Shown here one piece after another: positions 6,435 through 14,651 of a DNA stretch of 43,517 nt (position 1 is the stretch's first letter; each line of letters starts with the position of its first letter). A model generated the notes under the pieces. The model saw nothing but the letters and a program-made list of their open reading frames with translations. It did not search any database and was not told where the DNA came from. Position numbers and translations under genes: made by a program. This stretch comes from Spirochaetaceae bacterium. Its GTDB lineage: Bacteria > Spirochaetota > Spirochaetia > SZUA-6 > Bin103. Where the stretch lies: NCBI GenBank assembly GCA_028818385.1, contig JAPPNY010000076.1, positions 24,342-67,858 of the forward strand, in the 5' to 3' direction.

Positions 6435-7694
6435 ATGATCGGTCGCGAAGCCCTGCTGCTAAGCGTTCGCGCGCTCACCCGCCGGCCGGCCGAGTCGCTG
6501 CTGCTTACCCTCAGTGTCGCGCTGGTGACCGGAGCGACTGCGGCCGGCATGACGCTGACCGGCACCGCGGCAAAGATCTCCAATCGTCTGCTGGCGTCGC
6601 CTCATTCCCTTGAGATCGTCGTCTCCACCAGGGTCGAGAGTTCGTCCATGAAGCTGCCAGCGCGGGCCAAGGTAACGAACAGCATGCATCCCAACAGCGT
6701 GCAGGCGCTTACTGCCGAAGATCTGCAGCAGGCGCGCTCGGTAAGCCCTGCCGTGCGCTTCGCCTACATTGCCAACCCGGAGCACTGGATATTGGGCGAG
6801 CACTCGCCTCCACGCCCACAGCGCAGGTCTCTGAGCGGATTCGAGGTCTCGCTGGAGTTCTTCCCCGCCAAGGACCTCGCTCCCGCCGCCGGCAGCCTGT
6901 TCACGGCGGTCGAGACGGAACGCGCCGAGCCGGTGATGGTGCTGGGCGCCGAGCTGGGCGGCACCCTGTTCAAGGACGGAACGGCACTCGACCGGACGCT
7001 GGTGGTAGTAGACCACCTGGGAGCAGCCCGCCGGTACCGCATCGTCGGCGTGCTGGTGCGGAGCGACACCGATCTGGACCACCAAGCATTCACGCCGGTG
7101 GGCGTCAAAGGCAACTTCGCTCCCGAGCGCGACACTGTCGTCGTTTCTCCCCGCGACGAGCGCAGCCTGCGGTTCGCGGCCACCGACCATCAGTCAGCGG
7201 AAGCGGCGCGCGAGCAACTGACTCGGTATTTCGATGCGGTCTACGGTGAGGGTCTGATCCACGTCAGCGATCCACGCGCAGAAGCGCGCGTGATTGCCCA
7301 CCGCTTCCGACGCTTGGTGAGGATCGTCCTGTTCCTCGCGCTGTCGCTGCTGCTGGTCGCCACGCTGTACCTGACCAACATCTATTCAGGCCGTGCGCTG
7401 CGCAGGCGACGCTCGGCCGGTATCCTCAAGGCGACGGGCGCCACTGCCACCGACGTGTTCGCCGTCTTCCTCGCGGAAGCGGCGGTGATCGCCGTGGTAG
7501 GCGGAGCCGCCGGGATGACCTTGACGGCGGCGCTCGCCAGTGTGATCGAGAGCGCGGTCGGCGTCGACGGATGGCACTTCGGCTTGGTTGTCGCCGGCTT
7601 GGCTATTGCATGGACGATCGTGTCCGCCTGCAGCCTGCTGCCGGCGTTCGCCGCGACGCGTGCGCCCGCGGCAGAGGCGATCCGCTACGAGTAA
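6435..7694 (+). CDS. ABC transporter permease, FtsX/MacB-like (permease 1)
   Basis: About 419 residues from ATG 6435. An N-terminal membrane segment (LLLTLSVALVTGATAAGMTL) is followed by a ~240-residue extracytoplasmic domain and three C-terminal membrane segments, around VLFLALSLLLVATLYL, VFLAEAAVIAVVGGAAGMTL and FGLVVAGLAIAWTIVSACSL. The cytoplasmic RRRRSAGILKATGAT loop is typical of FtsX-like permeases. Such proteins export or extract lipids, peptides or drugs, or work as mechanotransmission parts of sensors. ATG 6435 has a weak ribosome site. A TTG at 6363 would extend the frame by 24 hydrophilic residues, less typical. No ATPase gene is nearby. Dead partial copies lie at 3730-3768 and 4398-4651. 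Confidence 0.78.
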   Translation: MIGREALLLSVRALTRRPAESLLLTLSVALVTGATAAGMTLTGTAAKISNRLLASPHSLEIVVSTRVESSSMKLPARAKVTNSMHPNSVQALTAEDLQQARSVSPAVRFAYIANPEHWILGEHSPPRPQRRSLSGFEVSLEFFPAKDLAPAAGSLFTAVETERAEPVMVLGAELGGTLFKDGTALDRTLVVVDHLGAARRYRIVGVLVRSDTDLDHQAFTPVGVKGNFAPERDTVVVSPRDERSLRFAATDHQSAEAAREQLTRYFDAVYGEGLIHVSDPRAEARVIAHRFRRLVRIVLFLALSLLLVATLYLTNIYSGRALRRRRSAGILKATGATATDVFAVFLAEAAVIAVVGGAAGMTLTAALASVIESAVGVDGWHFGLVVAGLAIAWTIVSACSLLPAFAATRAPAAEAIRYE

Positions 7695-7712
7695 CGCGTC
7701 GCGGGCAGATTG

Positions 7713-8978
7713 ATGCGGACGCTGCGTTCGGTCCTGACCAGTCTGGGACGGGCTCCCCTCAAGTCGTCGGCGTTGCTGGCAACGGTCTCGCTGGGCGTCG
7801 CCGTGCTGATATTCGCGCTGTCGGTCAGCAGCGCGCTGGCGCGCCTGATATCGGAGCGGCTGGAACGCGACGGCTTGGTAGTGACGGTCATCGACGCGCG
7901 GCCAAGCCCACACGGTCCGCCACATGATCTATTGGACCAACAGGGAGTCGAGGCGCTCATGAGTGACGTGCCTGGGGCGGTGGCGGCGAGCCTGATCGCG
8001 TCCACATGGTCGGACGAGTACATGGTGGACGGCACAGTCTACCAAGTCAGAAAGGCGGTGATGGCGTCCGATTCGTACGCGCTGGTGATGGGCCTCGAAG
8101 TGATCGCAGGCAACAACGTCGACGAAACACACCAGGCGCTGATCAGCGCGACGCTGGCCGAGGTGCTGTTCGGCTCCGCGACGGCGGCGCTCGGGCAGAC
8201 CCTGCGCAATGCGCCGCCGACCACGACGATCTACAGCGAACGGCCGGAACGGCTAGAGGATCAGATGGCAGCCATACGCAGATCGCGCAGTCGCTCATAC
8301 ACCGTGCGCGGCGTGTTCGCGGACCCGGACGAGTTGCGGCGCCGCGTGTACGGCATCGCCGACATGGTGGTGTCTCGGGGCTCGGACACGCGGACATCGT
8401 CGTTGCATACCATCGCGTTGCGCGTGACCGGGAGCCGCTTTCCGATCGTCGAGAGTCACGTCCGAGCCGCGATGCTCCGGCAGTACGAGGCACCGGTAGA
8501 CGTACTGCAGGGCTCGACCACGTCGGTCATCGAAGGTCTGGATCCTCGGCCCGCCGTGCGGGCTCTGTCGCTGGTCGTGAACCTGCTCGCCGTGCTGATC
8601 CTCGTCACGGGCGGCGTCGGGTTGCTCAGCGTCATGGTGGTGGAGGTGCTGAGCCGGTCGCGTCAGATCGCGCTGTCGCGCGTCTTCGGGGCCACGAAGG
8701 GCGCAATTGTCCGCGAGTACTTGGCGCGGTCGCTCATAATGATATGTGCGGCGTCGCTGCTCGGCATCGTGCTGAGCCTGTTCTTGTCGAGACCGCTCAC
8801 CGCGCTGGTCATGCCGATCTTCCAGGACGCGGCGGAGATCGACCTGACCGGTCCCGTGATTACGCCGGCGGCCGTCGCCGCAGGCGTTGCGGCGGCGATA
8901 GGCGTTGGCGGACTGCTGGGCCCACTGCCGGTGCTCTCCGCCTTGGCGACGCCGATCGCCGAGGGAATCCGCGACTGA
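7713..8978 (+). CDS. ABC transporter permease, FtsX/MacB-like (permease 2)
   Basis: About 421 residues. It has an N-terminal membrane segment (ALLATVSLGVAVLIFALSVS), a large extracytoplasmic region and three C-terminal membrane segments near LVVNLLAVLILVTGGVGLLS, LIMICAASLLGIVLSLFLS and VAAGVAAAIGVGGLLG. The RSRQIALSRVFGATKGAIVREY loop is the FtsX-family coupling region. It starts 18 bases after permease 1 stops. TTG 7710 directly before ATG 7713 is an alternative start. The pair probably forms a heterodimer that needs an ATPase encoded elsewhere. The response regulator follows after about 95 bases. Broken copies are at 3769-3845 and 4652-5162. Confidence 0.8.
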   Translation: MRTLRSVLTSLGRAPLKSSALLATVSLGVAVLIFALSVSSALARLISERLERDGLVVTVIDARPSPHGPPHDLLDQQGVEALMSDVPGAVAASLIASTWSDEYMVDGTVYQVRKAVMASDSYALVMGLEVIAGNNVDETHQALISATLAEVLFGSATAALGQTLRNAPPTTTIYSERPERLEDQMAAIRRSRSRSYTVRGVFADPDELRRRVYGIADMVVSRGSDTRTSSLHTIALRVTGSRFPIVESHVRAAMLRQYEAPVDVLQGSTTSVIEGLDPRPAVRALSLVVNLLAVLILVTGGVGLLSVMVVEVLSRSRQIALSRVFGATKGAIVREYLARSLIMICAASLLGIVLSLFLSRPLTALVMPIFQDAAEIDLTGPVITPAAVAAGVAAAIGVGGLLGPLPVLSALATPIAEGIRD

Positions 8979-9073
8979 CCGCGCTGCCGTCATCCGGGAC
9001 TCGGCAGAGCCGTGGCCCGATCTTACCGGCGAGACCTGACAGCCCTTGGCGTCCCGTCGTTCCTCGGCCTACC

Positions 9074-9748
9074 ATGGCGCTGCGAATGCCGATCCCGAAG
9101 ACGCGAGCGAAAGTCCTCTTGGTTGACGATCATCACATCCTGCGTGACGGTCTCCGTGCGTTGCTGGACCGACAGGACGGCATCACCGTGGTAGGCGAGG
9201 CGGCCGACGGAACCTCGGCGCTGGAGTTGGCGCGCACGCTGCGGCCGGACGTGGTGGTCCTGGACATCAGCTTGCCCGGTCTGAGCGGCATCGAGGTCGC
9301 CACCCGCATCGCGGCCGAACTGCCATACACTCACACCGTGGCGCTTTCCAAGCACGACGACCACCGCTTCGTGGCGCGCATGGTCAAGGCCGGCGCCTCC
9401 GCATACCTGATCAAGGACTGCGCGTTCGACGAGCTGACCGCGGCGATCGCCACGGTGATGCGCGGCCGCAAGTACCTGGGCGAGGGCATAGCAGGCACTG
9501 TCATTGATCTGCTGCAGGGCGTCGACGAACCCGAATCGGCCCTGTCCGGTCTGTCCGAGCGCGAACGTGAGGTATTTCAACTCCTGGCCGAGGGGCAGAC
9601 CGCCAAGGAAATCGCCGCCACCCTCAACGTCTCGGTCAAGACCGTGGACTCGCATCGCCAGCACGTGATGGCCAAGCTGGACGTGAAGAGCATCGCCGAA
9701 CTCACTCGTATCGCGATCCGCGAAGGGATAGTTCCCCTCGACGACTGA
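9074..9748 (+). CDS. Response regulator, NarL/FixJ family
   Basis: The 224-residue protein has a receiver domain (VLLVDDHHILRDG with the acidic pocket, VVVLDISLPG with phosphoacceptor Asp64, a Lys-containing IKDCAF segment) and a C-terminal LuxR-type helix-turn-helix (LSEREREVFQLLAEGQTAKE, then VSVKTVDSHRQHVMAKL). In place of the usual Thr/Ser switch region it reads VALSKHDD. ATG 9074 is chosen, and ATG 9086 is also possible. It lies just downstream of the permease pair, and its likely kinase is at 2210-3001. It would control the permeases and perhaps the Cys-rich gene, possibly through the repeated CCATTT/AAATGG element. Confidence 0.9.
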   Translation: MALRMPIPKTRAKVLLVDDHHILRDGLRALLDRQDGITVVGEAADGTSALELARTLRPDVVVLDISLPGLSGIEVATRIAAELPYTHTVALSKHDDHRFVARMVKAGASAYLIKDCAFDELTAAIATVMRGRKYLGEGIAGTVIDLLQGVDEPESALSGLSEREREVFQLLAEGQTAKEIAATLNVSVKTVDSHRQHVMAKLDVKSIAELTRIAIREGIVPLDD

Positions 9749-9769
9749 GCTTCGCGCGGCCGCGGAGCT
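9748..9769. terminator. Hairpin between convergent regulator and ptsP
   Basis: AGCTTCGCG, loop CGGC, then CGCGGAGCT: a nine-pair stem with one G-T pair, starting inside the stop codon of the response regulator and ending four bases before the ptsP stop. It can serve both directions. There is no T-run. Confidence 0.5.
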
Positions 9770-9772
9770 GTC

Positions 9773-12109
9773 TCACGCAAGCTCGCCGACTTCGCGGCGC
9801 GCCCAGAGCCGTTCGCCCATCACCTCCTCGACGTCGGTCAGCGTGGTGCAGGCGAGCATCGCGTCCGCTTCCGCCTCCGCCTCCTGCAGCTCGATGCCGG
9901 CCACCAGCGCCCGCACCCGCGGCAGGTACGTCGGCTCCACGCTCAGCGTGCGCACGCCGATGCCGATCAGAAACGGGATGTACTCGGCCTGGTGCGCCAT
10001 GTCGCCGCACACCGACAGTGCGGTGCCGTGCTCGACGGCGCTCTCGGCCACCAGGTGCAGCGAGCGCAGCACCGCCGGGTGGTAGGGGCGGTACAGGTCG
10101 GCCACCTTCTCGTTGGTGCGGTCGACCGCGATCAGGTACTGGATCAGGTCGTTGCTGCCGATCGACAGGAAGTCGGCCTCCGCCGCGAAGGCGTCGATGA
10201 TCGGCAGCACCGACGGCACCTCGACCATCATGCCGATGGCAGGCGGATCGCACTCGACGCCCTCGTCCTGCAGTTCCTGCACGCAGTCCAGGGTGATCCT
10301 GCGGCCGTGCAGGAACTCGTCCAGGGCCGACACCATCGGGAACATGATGCGGATGGTGCGGCCCGCGCCGGCGCGCAGCATCGCCCGCACCTGCTGCCGG
10401 AAGATGTCCGGGTTGCGCAGCGAGAAGCGGATCGAGCGCATGCCCAGGAACGGATTGGCTTCGCGGGTGTCGTCGGAGAAGTAGGACAGCACCTTGTCGC
10501 CGCCCATGTCGAGCGTCCGCAGGTTGACCTCGCGTCCCCGGAAGCGCGCCAGAAGCTGCGTGTACACCGCGAGCTGCTCCTCTTCGGTCGGGAAGTCGTT
10601 GCGCACGATGAACGGGAACTCGCTGCGGTACAGGCCGATGCCGTCGGCGCCCAGATCGGTGGCCAGCTCCACGTCGCTGAGCAGGTTCACGTTCGCCAGG
10701 ACGCGGATGCCGGTGCCGTCGATCGTCCTGGTGACCGGCTGCCCCGGCGCCTGACGCTCCGAGCGCGCCAGGATCGCCCGCTGATCGTGGAAGATCTGCA
10801 GGTCAACCTCGTCGGGATTGACCTGCACCATGCCGCCGTTGCCGTCCAGCAGCAGGGTGCTCCCCTCGGTGACGGTCATCATCCGTTCGTCGCGGACGAT
10901 GATCAGCGGCAGCAGCAGCGACCGGGCCAGGATCGACAGGTGCGAGCTGGCGCCGCCGGTGACCAGCACGACGCCGGCGGCCCCGAGCGCGGAGAGCTCC
11001 AGCAGGTCCGACGGGTACAGCTCCCGCGCCACGACGATGCTGCCCGGCCGGGAGTCGATCGCCGAGCTTTCGCCGACGATGTTGCCGAGCAGGCGCACCA
11101 CCACGTCCTTGACGTCCTGCACCTTGTCCTTGATGTAGACGCTCTCGCTGGCCGCGAAGCGCTGCAGGTAGGAGGAGGCGACCTTCAGCACGGCGCCGGG
11201 GGCGCTTTCGCCCCCTTCGATGCGGGTCAGCACGCGGCCGGTGAACTCCTGGTCCTTCAGGATCAGCAGGTGGGCGGTGAAGATCAGCGACGCGACGTCG
11301 GAAAGCTTGTCCTCCACCTTGGCCTGCAGCTCCTCGAGCTGGTGCTCGGTCGCGAGCACCGCCGATTCGAAGTCGGCGCGGCCGAACGTGCGGTCATACG
11401 TGCGCTGGGCGAACGACTCGTAGACCCCCTCGCGGTCGAACGGCGCCGCCGGTCCCACCGCCTGGCCTTCGGCGGCCGTCTGCCCGGCGAAGCGCTCCCC
11501 GGAGCGGGCCTGGCGGCCGCGGGCGCTCCGCGCGGGGCGGCGGTAACCGTCGCCGCGCGCCGACTCGTCCGCTTCCCTGGCGTCCATGAGCAGCCGCGCG
11601 TTCTCCAGCGCGTTGGCGAGCTGGCTGGCGACCGCGCGCAGCGCCAGCGCGTCGTCCTCGTCGAACGGCGTGGCGGCTTCGCGCTGGACGGCCAGCACGC
11701 CGATGGGAGCGATGCCGCGCGTGATCGGCACGGCCAGGAACGCCTCGTAACGCTCCTCGTCGATGTCCGGCACGGGCTTGAAGCTGGGATGCTCGGAGGC
11801 GATCCGCTGCACGATCGGCCGCCGGCCTTCGAGCGCGGCGCCGACGATCCCCTCGCCCGGCGCCAGGCGCACGCGGCCGACCGACGACGGCTCCAGGCCG
11901 ACGGTCGCGCGGAGCACCAGCTCCTCGGATTCGTCCTCGAAGATGTAGATGCTGCACACCGCCGCGCGCATGCGGCGCGCGACCATCTGCACCGCGCGGT
12001 CCAGGAACGCGTTCAGGCTGAGCGAGCCCAGGAACAGCCCGCTCATCTCGCCGAAGTCACAGATCAGCCGCAGGTGAGCGAAGCGAACCTCACTCGAAGA
12101 GCGATCCAT
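9773..12109 (-). CDS. ptsP: Phosphoenolpyruvate-protein phosphotransferase PtsP (GAF-containing enzyme I-Ntr)
   Basis: This 778-residue protein has an N-terminal GAF domain (about residues 20-178) and an Arg/Gly-rich linker (180-225). Then come the enzyme I N-terminal and phosphohistidine domains (GGASSHLSILAR, His390) and the PEP-binding barrel (IGLYRSEF, RTLDMGGDK, IGMMVEVPS, IGSNDLIQY, LSVCGDMA with catalytic Cys701). It takes phosphate from PEP and passes it to an HPr/NPr protein, the first step of the regulatory nitrogen PTS. The GAF domain suggests control by a small ligand. ATG 12109 fits where GAF homology begins but has no strong ribosome site. The frame extends to ATG 12157. No HPr or EIIA gene is in the window. 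Confidence 0.9.
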   Translation of the reverse strand: MDRSSSEVRFAHLRLICDFGEMSGLFLGSLSLNAFLDRAVQMVARRMRAAVCSIYIFEDESEELVLRATVGLEPSSVGRVRLAPGEGIVGAALEGRRPIVQRIASEHPSFKPVPDIDEERYEAFLAVPITRGIAPIGVLAVQREAATPFDEDDALALRAVASQLANALENARLLMDAREADESARGDGYRRPARSARGRQARSGERFAGQTAAEGQAVGPAAPFDREGVYESFAQRTYDRTFGRADFESAVLATEHQLEELQAKVEDKLSDVASLIFTAHLLILKDQEFTGRVLTRIEGGESAPGAVLKVASSYLQRFAASESVYIKDKVQDVKDVVVRLLGNIVGESSAIDSRPGSIVVARELYPSDLLELSALGAAGVVLVTGGASSHLSILARSLLLPLIIVRDERMMTVTEGSTLLLDGNGGMVQVNPDEVDLQIFHDQRAILARSERQAPGQPVTRTIDGTGIRVLANVNLLSDVELATDLGADGIGLYRSEFPFIVRNDFPTEEEQLAVYTQLLARFRGREVNLRTLDMGGDKVLSYFSDDTREANPFLGMRSIRFSLRNPDIFRQQVRAMLRAGAGRTIRIMFPMVSALDEFLHGRRITLDCVQELQDEGVECDPPAIGMMVEVPSVLPIIDAFAAEADFLSIGSNDLIQYLIAVDRTNEKVADLYRPYHPAVLRSLHLVAESAVEHGTALSVCGDMAHQAEYIPFLIGIGVRTLSVEPTYLPRVRALVAGIELQEAEAEADAMLACTTLTDVEEVMGERLWARREVGELA

Positions 12110-12168
12110 TGAAGGGATACTAACGCATTTGACCCGAGGTCGGCCCCGCCGTACCATCGTCGCGCGCC

Positions 12169-12798
12169 ATGGAGACCCTCGATCTGGGCCGCCGCATCGA
12201 GTTGCTGTCGATGGATCCGCACTTCCACGACATCAGCATCGCCGTCTACCGCACCGACGGCGCCGACGGCGCCACCTACCTGCTGCACAGCTACAGCAAG
12301 CGCGAGGGGGCCGGCGACCGGATGGCGTTTCTGGCGGCCGTGATGCAGACGACCGGCGGCATGGAGAGCGTCGGCGGCAATCCGCTGGCGTTGCGGTTTG
12401 CCTGCGGGTACGCCCACGAGACGGCGCTCAAGAGGCTGTTCGTGGAGTCGTGCAAGGTCGCGCCCGGCACCGAGCCGGCGCAGCGGGAGCTGTGGGTGCT
12501 GGACAAGAAGAACGACCTGACGATCCGCGCCGACGGGCTGGGCGGCGGCCGTTACCGCTGCTCGGGCGACCGGGACGGCGCCCGCGAGCGCAGGCGGGTG
12601 GCGGCGGTCGCCGCCGGCCTGGGCAAGCTGGCGGAGCTCGACGTGGACGGCGACGAAGTACGGTTCCCCTGCGGGACCGACCACGACGAGTTGATCGCGC
12701 TGCTGCTCACGCGGGCGCTCAACGTGCGCGGAGCGTTGCGCGAGCAGGAAGCGGCCGCGTCGCGAGGCGTGCTCAGCGCACCGAGTCAGCAGCGGTAA
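12169..12798 (+). CDS. Conserved-looking protein of unknown function, first gene of the corrinoid operon
   Basis: A 209-residue soluble protein without signal peptide or membrane segment. It begins METLDLGRRIELLSMDPHFH and contains LLHSYSKREGAG, FACGYAHETALKRLF and a Cys-bearing VESCKV near the middle. I recognise no family. It is divergent from ptsP (about 60 bases apart) and 28 bases ahead of the methyltransferase gene, so it is probably the first cistron of a nine-gene operon. A role with the methyltransferases is only suggested by position. Confidence 0.6.
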   Translation: METLDLGRRIELLSMDPHFHDISIAVYRTDGADGATYLLHSYSKREGAGDRMAFLAAVMQTTGGMESVGGNPLALRFACGYAHETALKRLFVESCKVAPGTEPAQRELWVLDKKNDLTIRADGLGGGRYRCSGDRDGARERRRVAAVAAGLGKLAELDVDGDEVRFPCGTDHDELIALLLTRALNVRGALREQEAAASRGVLSAPSQQR

Positions 12799-12826
12799 CC
12801 GGCGCGATGATGAACGGAGGTAACCG

Positions 12827-13846
12827 ATGACAGGCAGGGAGCGGGTGCTGGCGGCGTTTAGCGGCGAGCCGGTCGACCGGCCGGCGGTGTGCAACCCGAC
12901 CTCGGTGGCGACCGTGGAGTTGATGGACCTGGTGGATGCGCCGTTCCCGGATGCCAATCGCGACGGCGAGCTGATGGCCCGCCTGGCGGCCACGGGTCAT
13001 ACCGAGCTGGGCTTCGACACCATCATGCCCGTGTTCTCGATCATCCAGGACTCCTCCGCGCTCGGCTGCAAGATCCAGTGGGAGCAGAAGGACAACTGGC
13101 CGACCGTGAAGATGAGCCAGCCGATCTGGGAGACGCCGGACGACATCGTCATCCCGCGCGACTTCCTCACCCACCAGGACACCGCCTGCGTGCTCGACGC
13201 GATCCGCCGGCTGAAGGCGGAGTACGGCGACGAGGTGGCGGTGATCGGCAAGACCATGGGGCCGTGGTCGCTCGCCTACCACTGCTTCGGCGTGGAGCGC
13301 TTCCTGCTGCTGTCCCTGGACGACCCGGACGAGACCAAGCTGATCCTGGACCGGCTCAAGGAGGCGACCATCGACTTCGGCGTCGCCCAGATCGAGGCGG
13401 GCGCCGACGCGCTGACCCTGCCCGACCACGCCACCGGCGACTTGGTGTCGGGCGACTACTACCTGCGCTTCCTGCGGGACCTGCACATCGAGTTCGTGGA
13501 ACGCATCCCGATCCCGCTCATCCTGCACATCTGCGGCAAGACCGTCGACCGCATGGGCTACATCGCCGAGACCGGCTTCGCCGCCTTCCACTACGACTCC
13601 AAGAACGACCCGGCCGAGTCCATCGAGGTGACCGGCGACCGCATCGCCCTGGTCGGCAACGTCAACAACCCGGAGACGCTGTTCGCCCGCGGCCCCGAGG
13701 AGGTGCAGGCGGAGGTGCGCAAGAACCTGGATGCCGGCATCCAGCTGGTCGGGCCCGAGTGCGCGATCCCGCTGCAGACCCCGCTCGACAACCTCAAGGC
13801 CATCCCCGCGGCGGTCGCCGACTGGTCTCGGCAGCACCCGAACTGA
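12827..13846 (+). CDS. Uroporphyrinogen decarboxylase-family methyltransferase (MtaA/CmuA-like)
   Basis: The 339-residue protein starts MTGRERVLAAFSGEPVDRP, the usual opening of UroD-like methyltransferases. It has the zinc ligands of the MtaA/MtbA branch: His234 and Cys236 in LILHICGKT, and Cys312 in GPECAIP. Such enzymes move methyl groups between a corrinoid protein and a thiol or a substrate. With the corrinoid protein directly downstream, it is likely the substrate-side methyltransferase (MT1). GGAGG five to six bases before ATG 12827 fixes the start. True heme-pathway UroD is unlikely because of the zinc motif and the context. Confidence 0.85.
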   Translation: MTGRERVLAAFSGEPVDRPAVCNPTSVATVELMDLVDAPFPDANRDGELMARLAATGHTELGFDTIMPVFSIIQDSSALGCKIQWEQKDNWPTVKMSQPIWETPDDIVIPRDFLTHQDTACVLDAIRRLKAEYGDEVAVIGKTMGPWSLAYHCFGVERFLLLSLDDPDETKLILDRLKEATIDFGVAQIEAGADALTLPDHATGDLVSGDYYLRFLRDLHIEFVERIPIPLILHICGKTVDRMGYIAETGFAAFHYDSKNDPAESIEVTGDRIALVGNVNNPETLFARGPEEVQAEVRKNLDAGIQLVGPECAIPLQTPLDNLKAIPAAVADWSRQHPN

Positions 13847-13889
13847 CCGCCGGAATCAGCACGCACCACAGGAACGGACGGAACCACCC

Positions 13890-14651
13890 ATGGCGCAGAT
13901 CGAAGACATCGACAATGAGTTGATCCGAGAGGAGATCGAGGAGTTCATCGAGCGGCCCGACGAGCGCGAGCGCATGATCGAGATGTTCGCGCGCGCCCGG
14001 CCGGCGATGCAGGAGATCTCGGCGGCCCTCATCGAGGGAGAGGACGACGAGGTCGACGAGCTGACCAGGCAGGCGCTCGACGGCGGCATCACCGCGGTCG
14101 AGATCATGGACGACGGTCTGATCGCGGGCATGGGGATCGTCGGCATCAAGTTCCGGGAGAACATCATCTTCGTGCCGGAGGTGCTGGCCTGCGCCCGCGC
14201 CATGAAGGCCGGCATGGCGCACATCGAGCCGATCCTGTCCGAGTCCGGCGTGCCGTCGCAGGGCACGGTGGTGATGGGCACGGTCAAGGGCGACCTGCAC
14301 GACATCGGCAAGAACCTGTGCATCATGCTGCTGCGCGGCGCCGGCTTCGAGGTGATCGACCTGGGCGTCGACACCTCGGCCGACGAGTTCATCGACGCGG
14401 TGGAGGAGAACGAGGCGCCGCTGATGGGCATGTCGGCGCTGCTGACTACGACCATGCCCAACATGGGCAAGACGATCGAGGCGTTCATCGACGCCGACCT
14501 GCGCGACGACGTGCAGATCATGGTGGGCGGCGCCCCGGTCACGCAGGAGTTCGCCGACGACATGGGCGCCGACGGCTACGGCAAGGACGCGGTCGCTTGC
14601 GTTGAGTTGGCCAAGCGGCTCATGGTCGAACGGGAGCAGGTCGACGACTGA
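13890..14651 (+). CDS. Corrinoid (methylcobalamin)-binding protein, MtaC/MtbC-like
   Basis: The 253-residue protein has an acidic N-terminal helical cap (to about residue 120) and a Rossmann B12 domain. It has the base-off signature GDLHDIGKN, with Asp135 and His137 as cobalt-side residues, then MSALLTTTM and VGGAPVTQEF. It carries the methyl group between methyltransferases. The acidic first ~40 residues are longer than the usual start of such proteins. It lies 43 bases after the UroD-type enzyme and overlaps the start of the activator gene, as expected for one methyl-transfer system. Confidence 0.93.
   Translation: MAQIEDIDNELIREEIEEFIERPDERERMIEMFARARPAMQEISAALIEGEDDEVDELTRQALDGGITAVEIMDDGLIAGMGIVGIKFRENIIFVPEVLACARAMKAGMAHIEPILSESGVPSQGTVVMGTVKGDLHDIGKNLCIMLLRGAGFEVIDLGVDTSADEFIDAVEENEAPLMGMSALLTTTMPNMGKTIEAFIDADLRDDVQIMVGGAPVTQEFADDMGADGYGKDAVACVELAKRLMVEREQVDD

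Noticed and set aside
8006..9073. Upstream extension of the response regulator frame
   Set aside because: The 356 codons before ATG 9074 overlap permease 2 in another frame and are Arg-rich without motifs. The receiver domain begins at about 9100.
12827..13846. Heme-pathway uroporphyrinogen decarboxylase
   Set aside because: The His-x-Cys and distal Cys zinc ligands and the adjacent corrinoid genes place it with methyltransferases.
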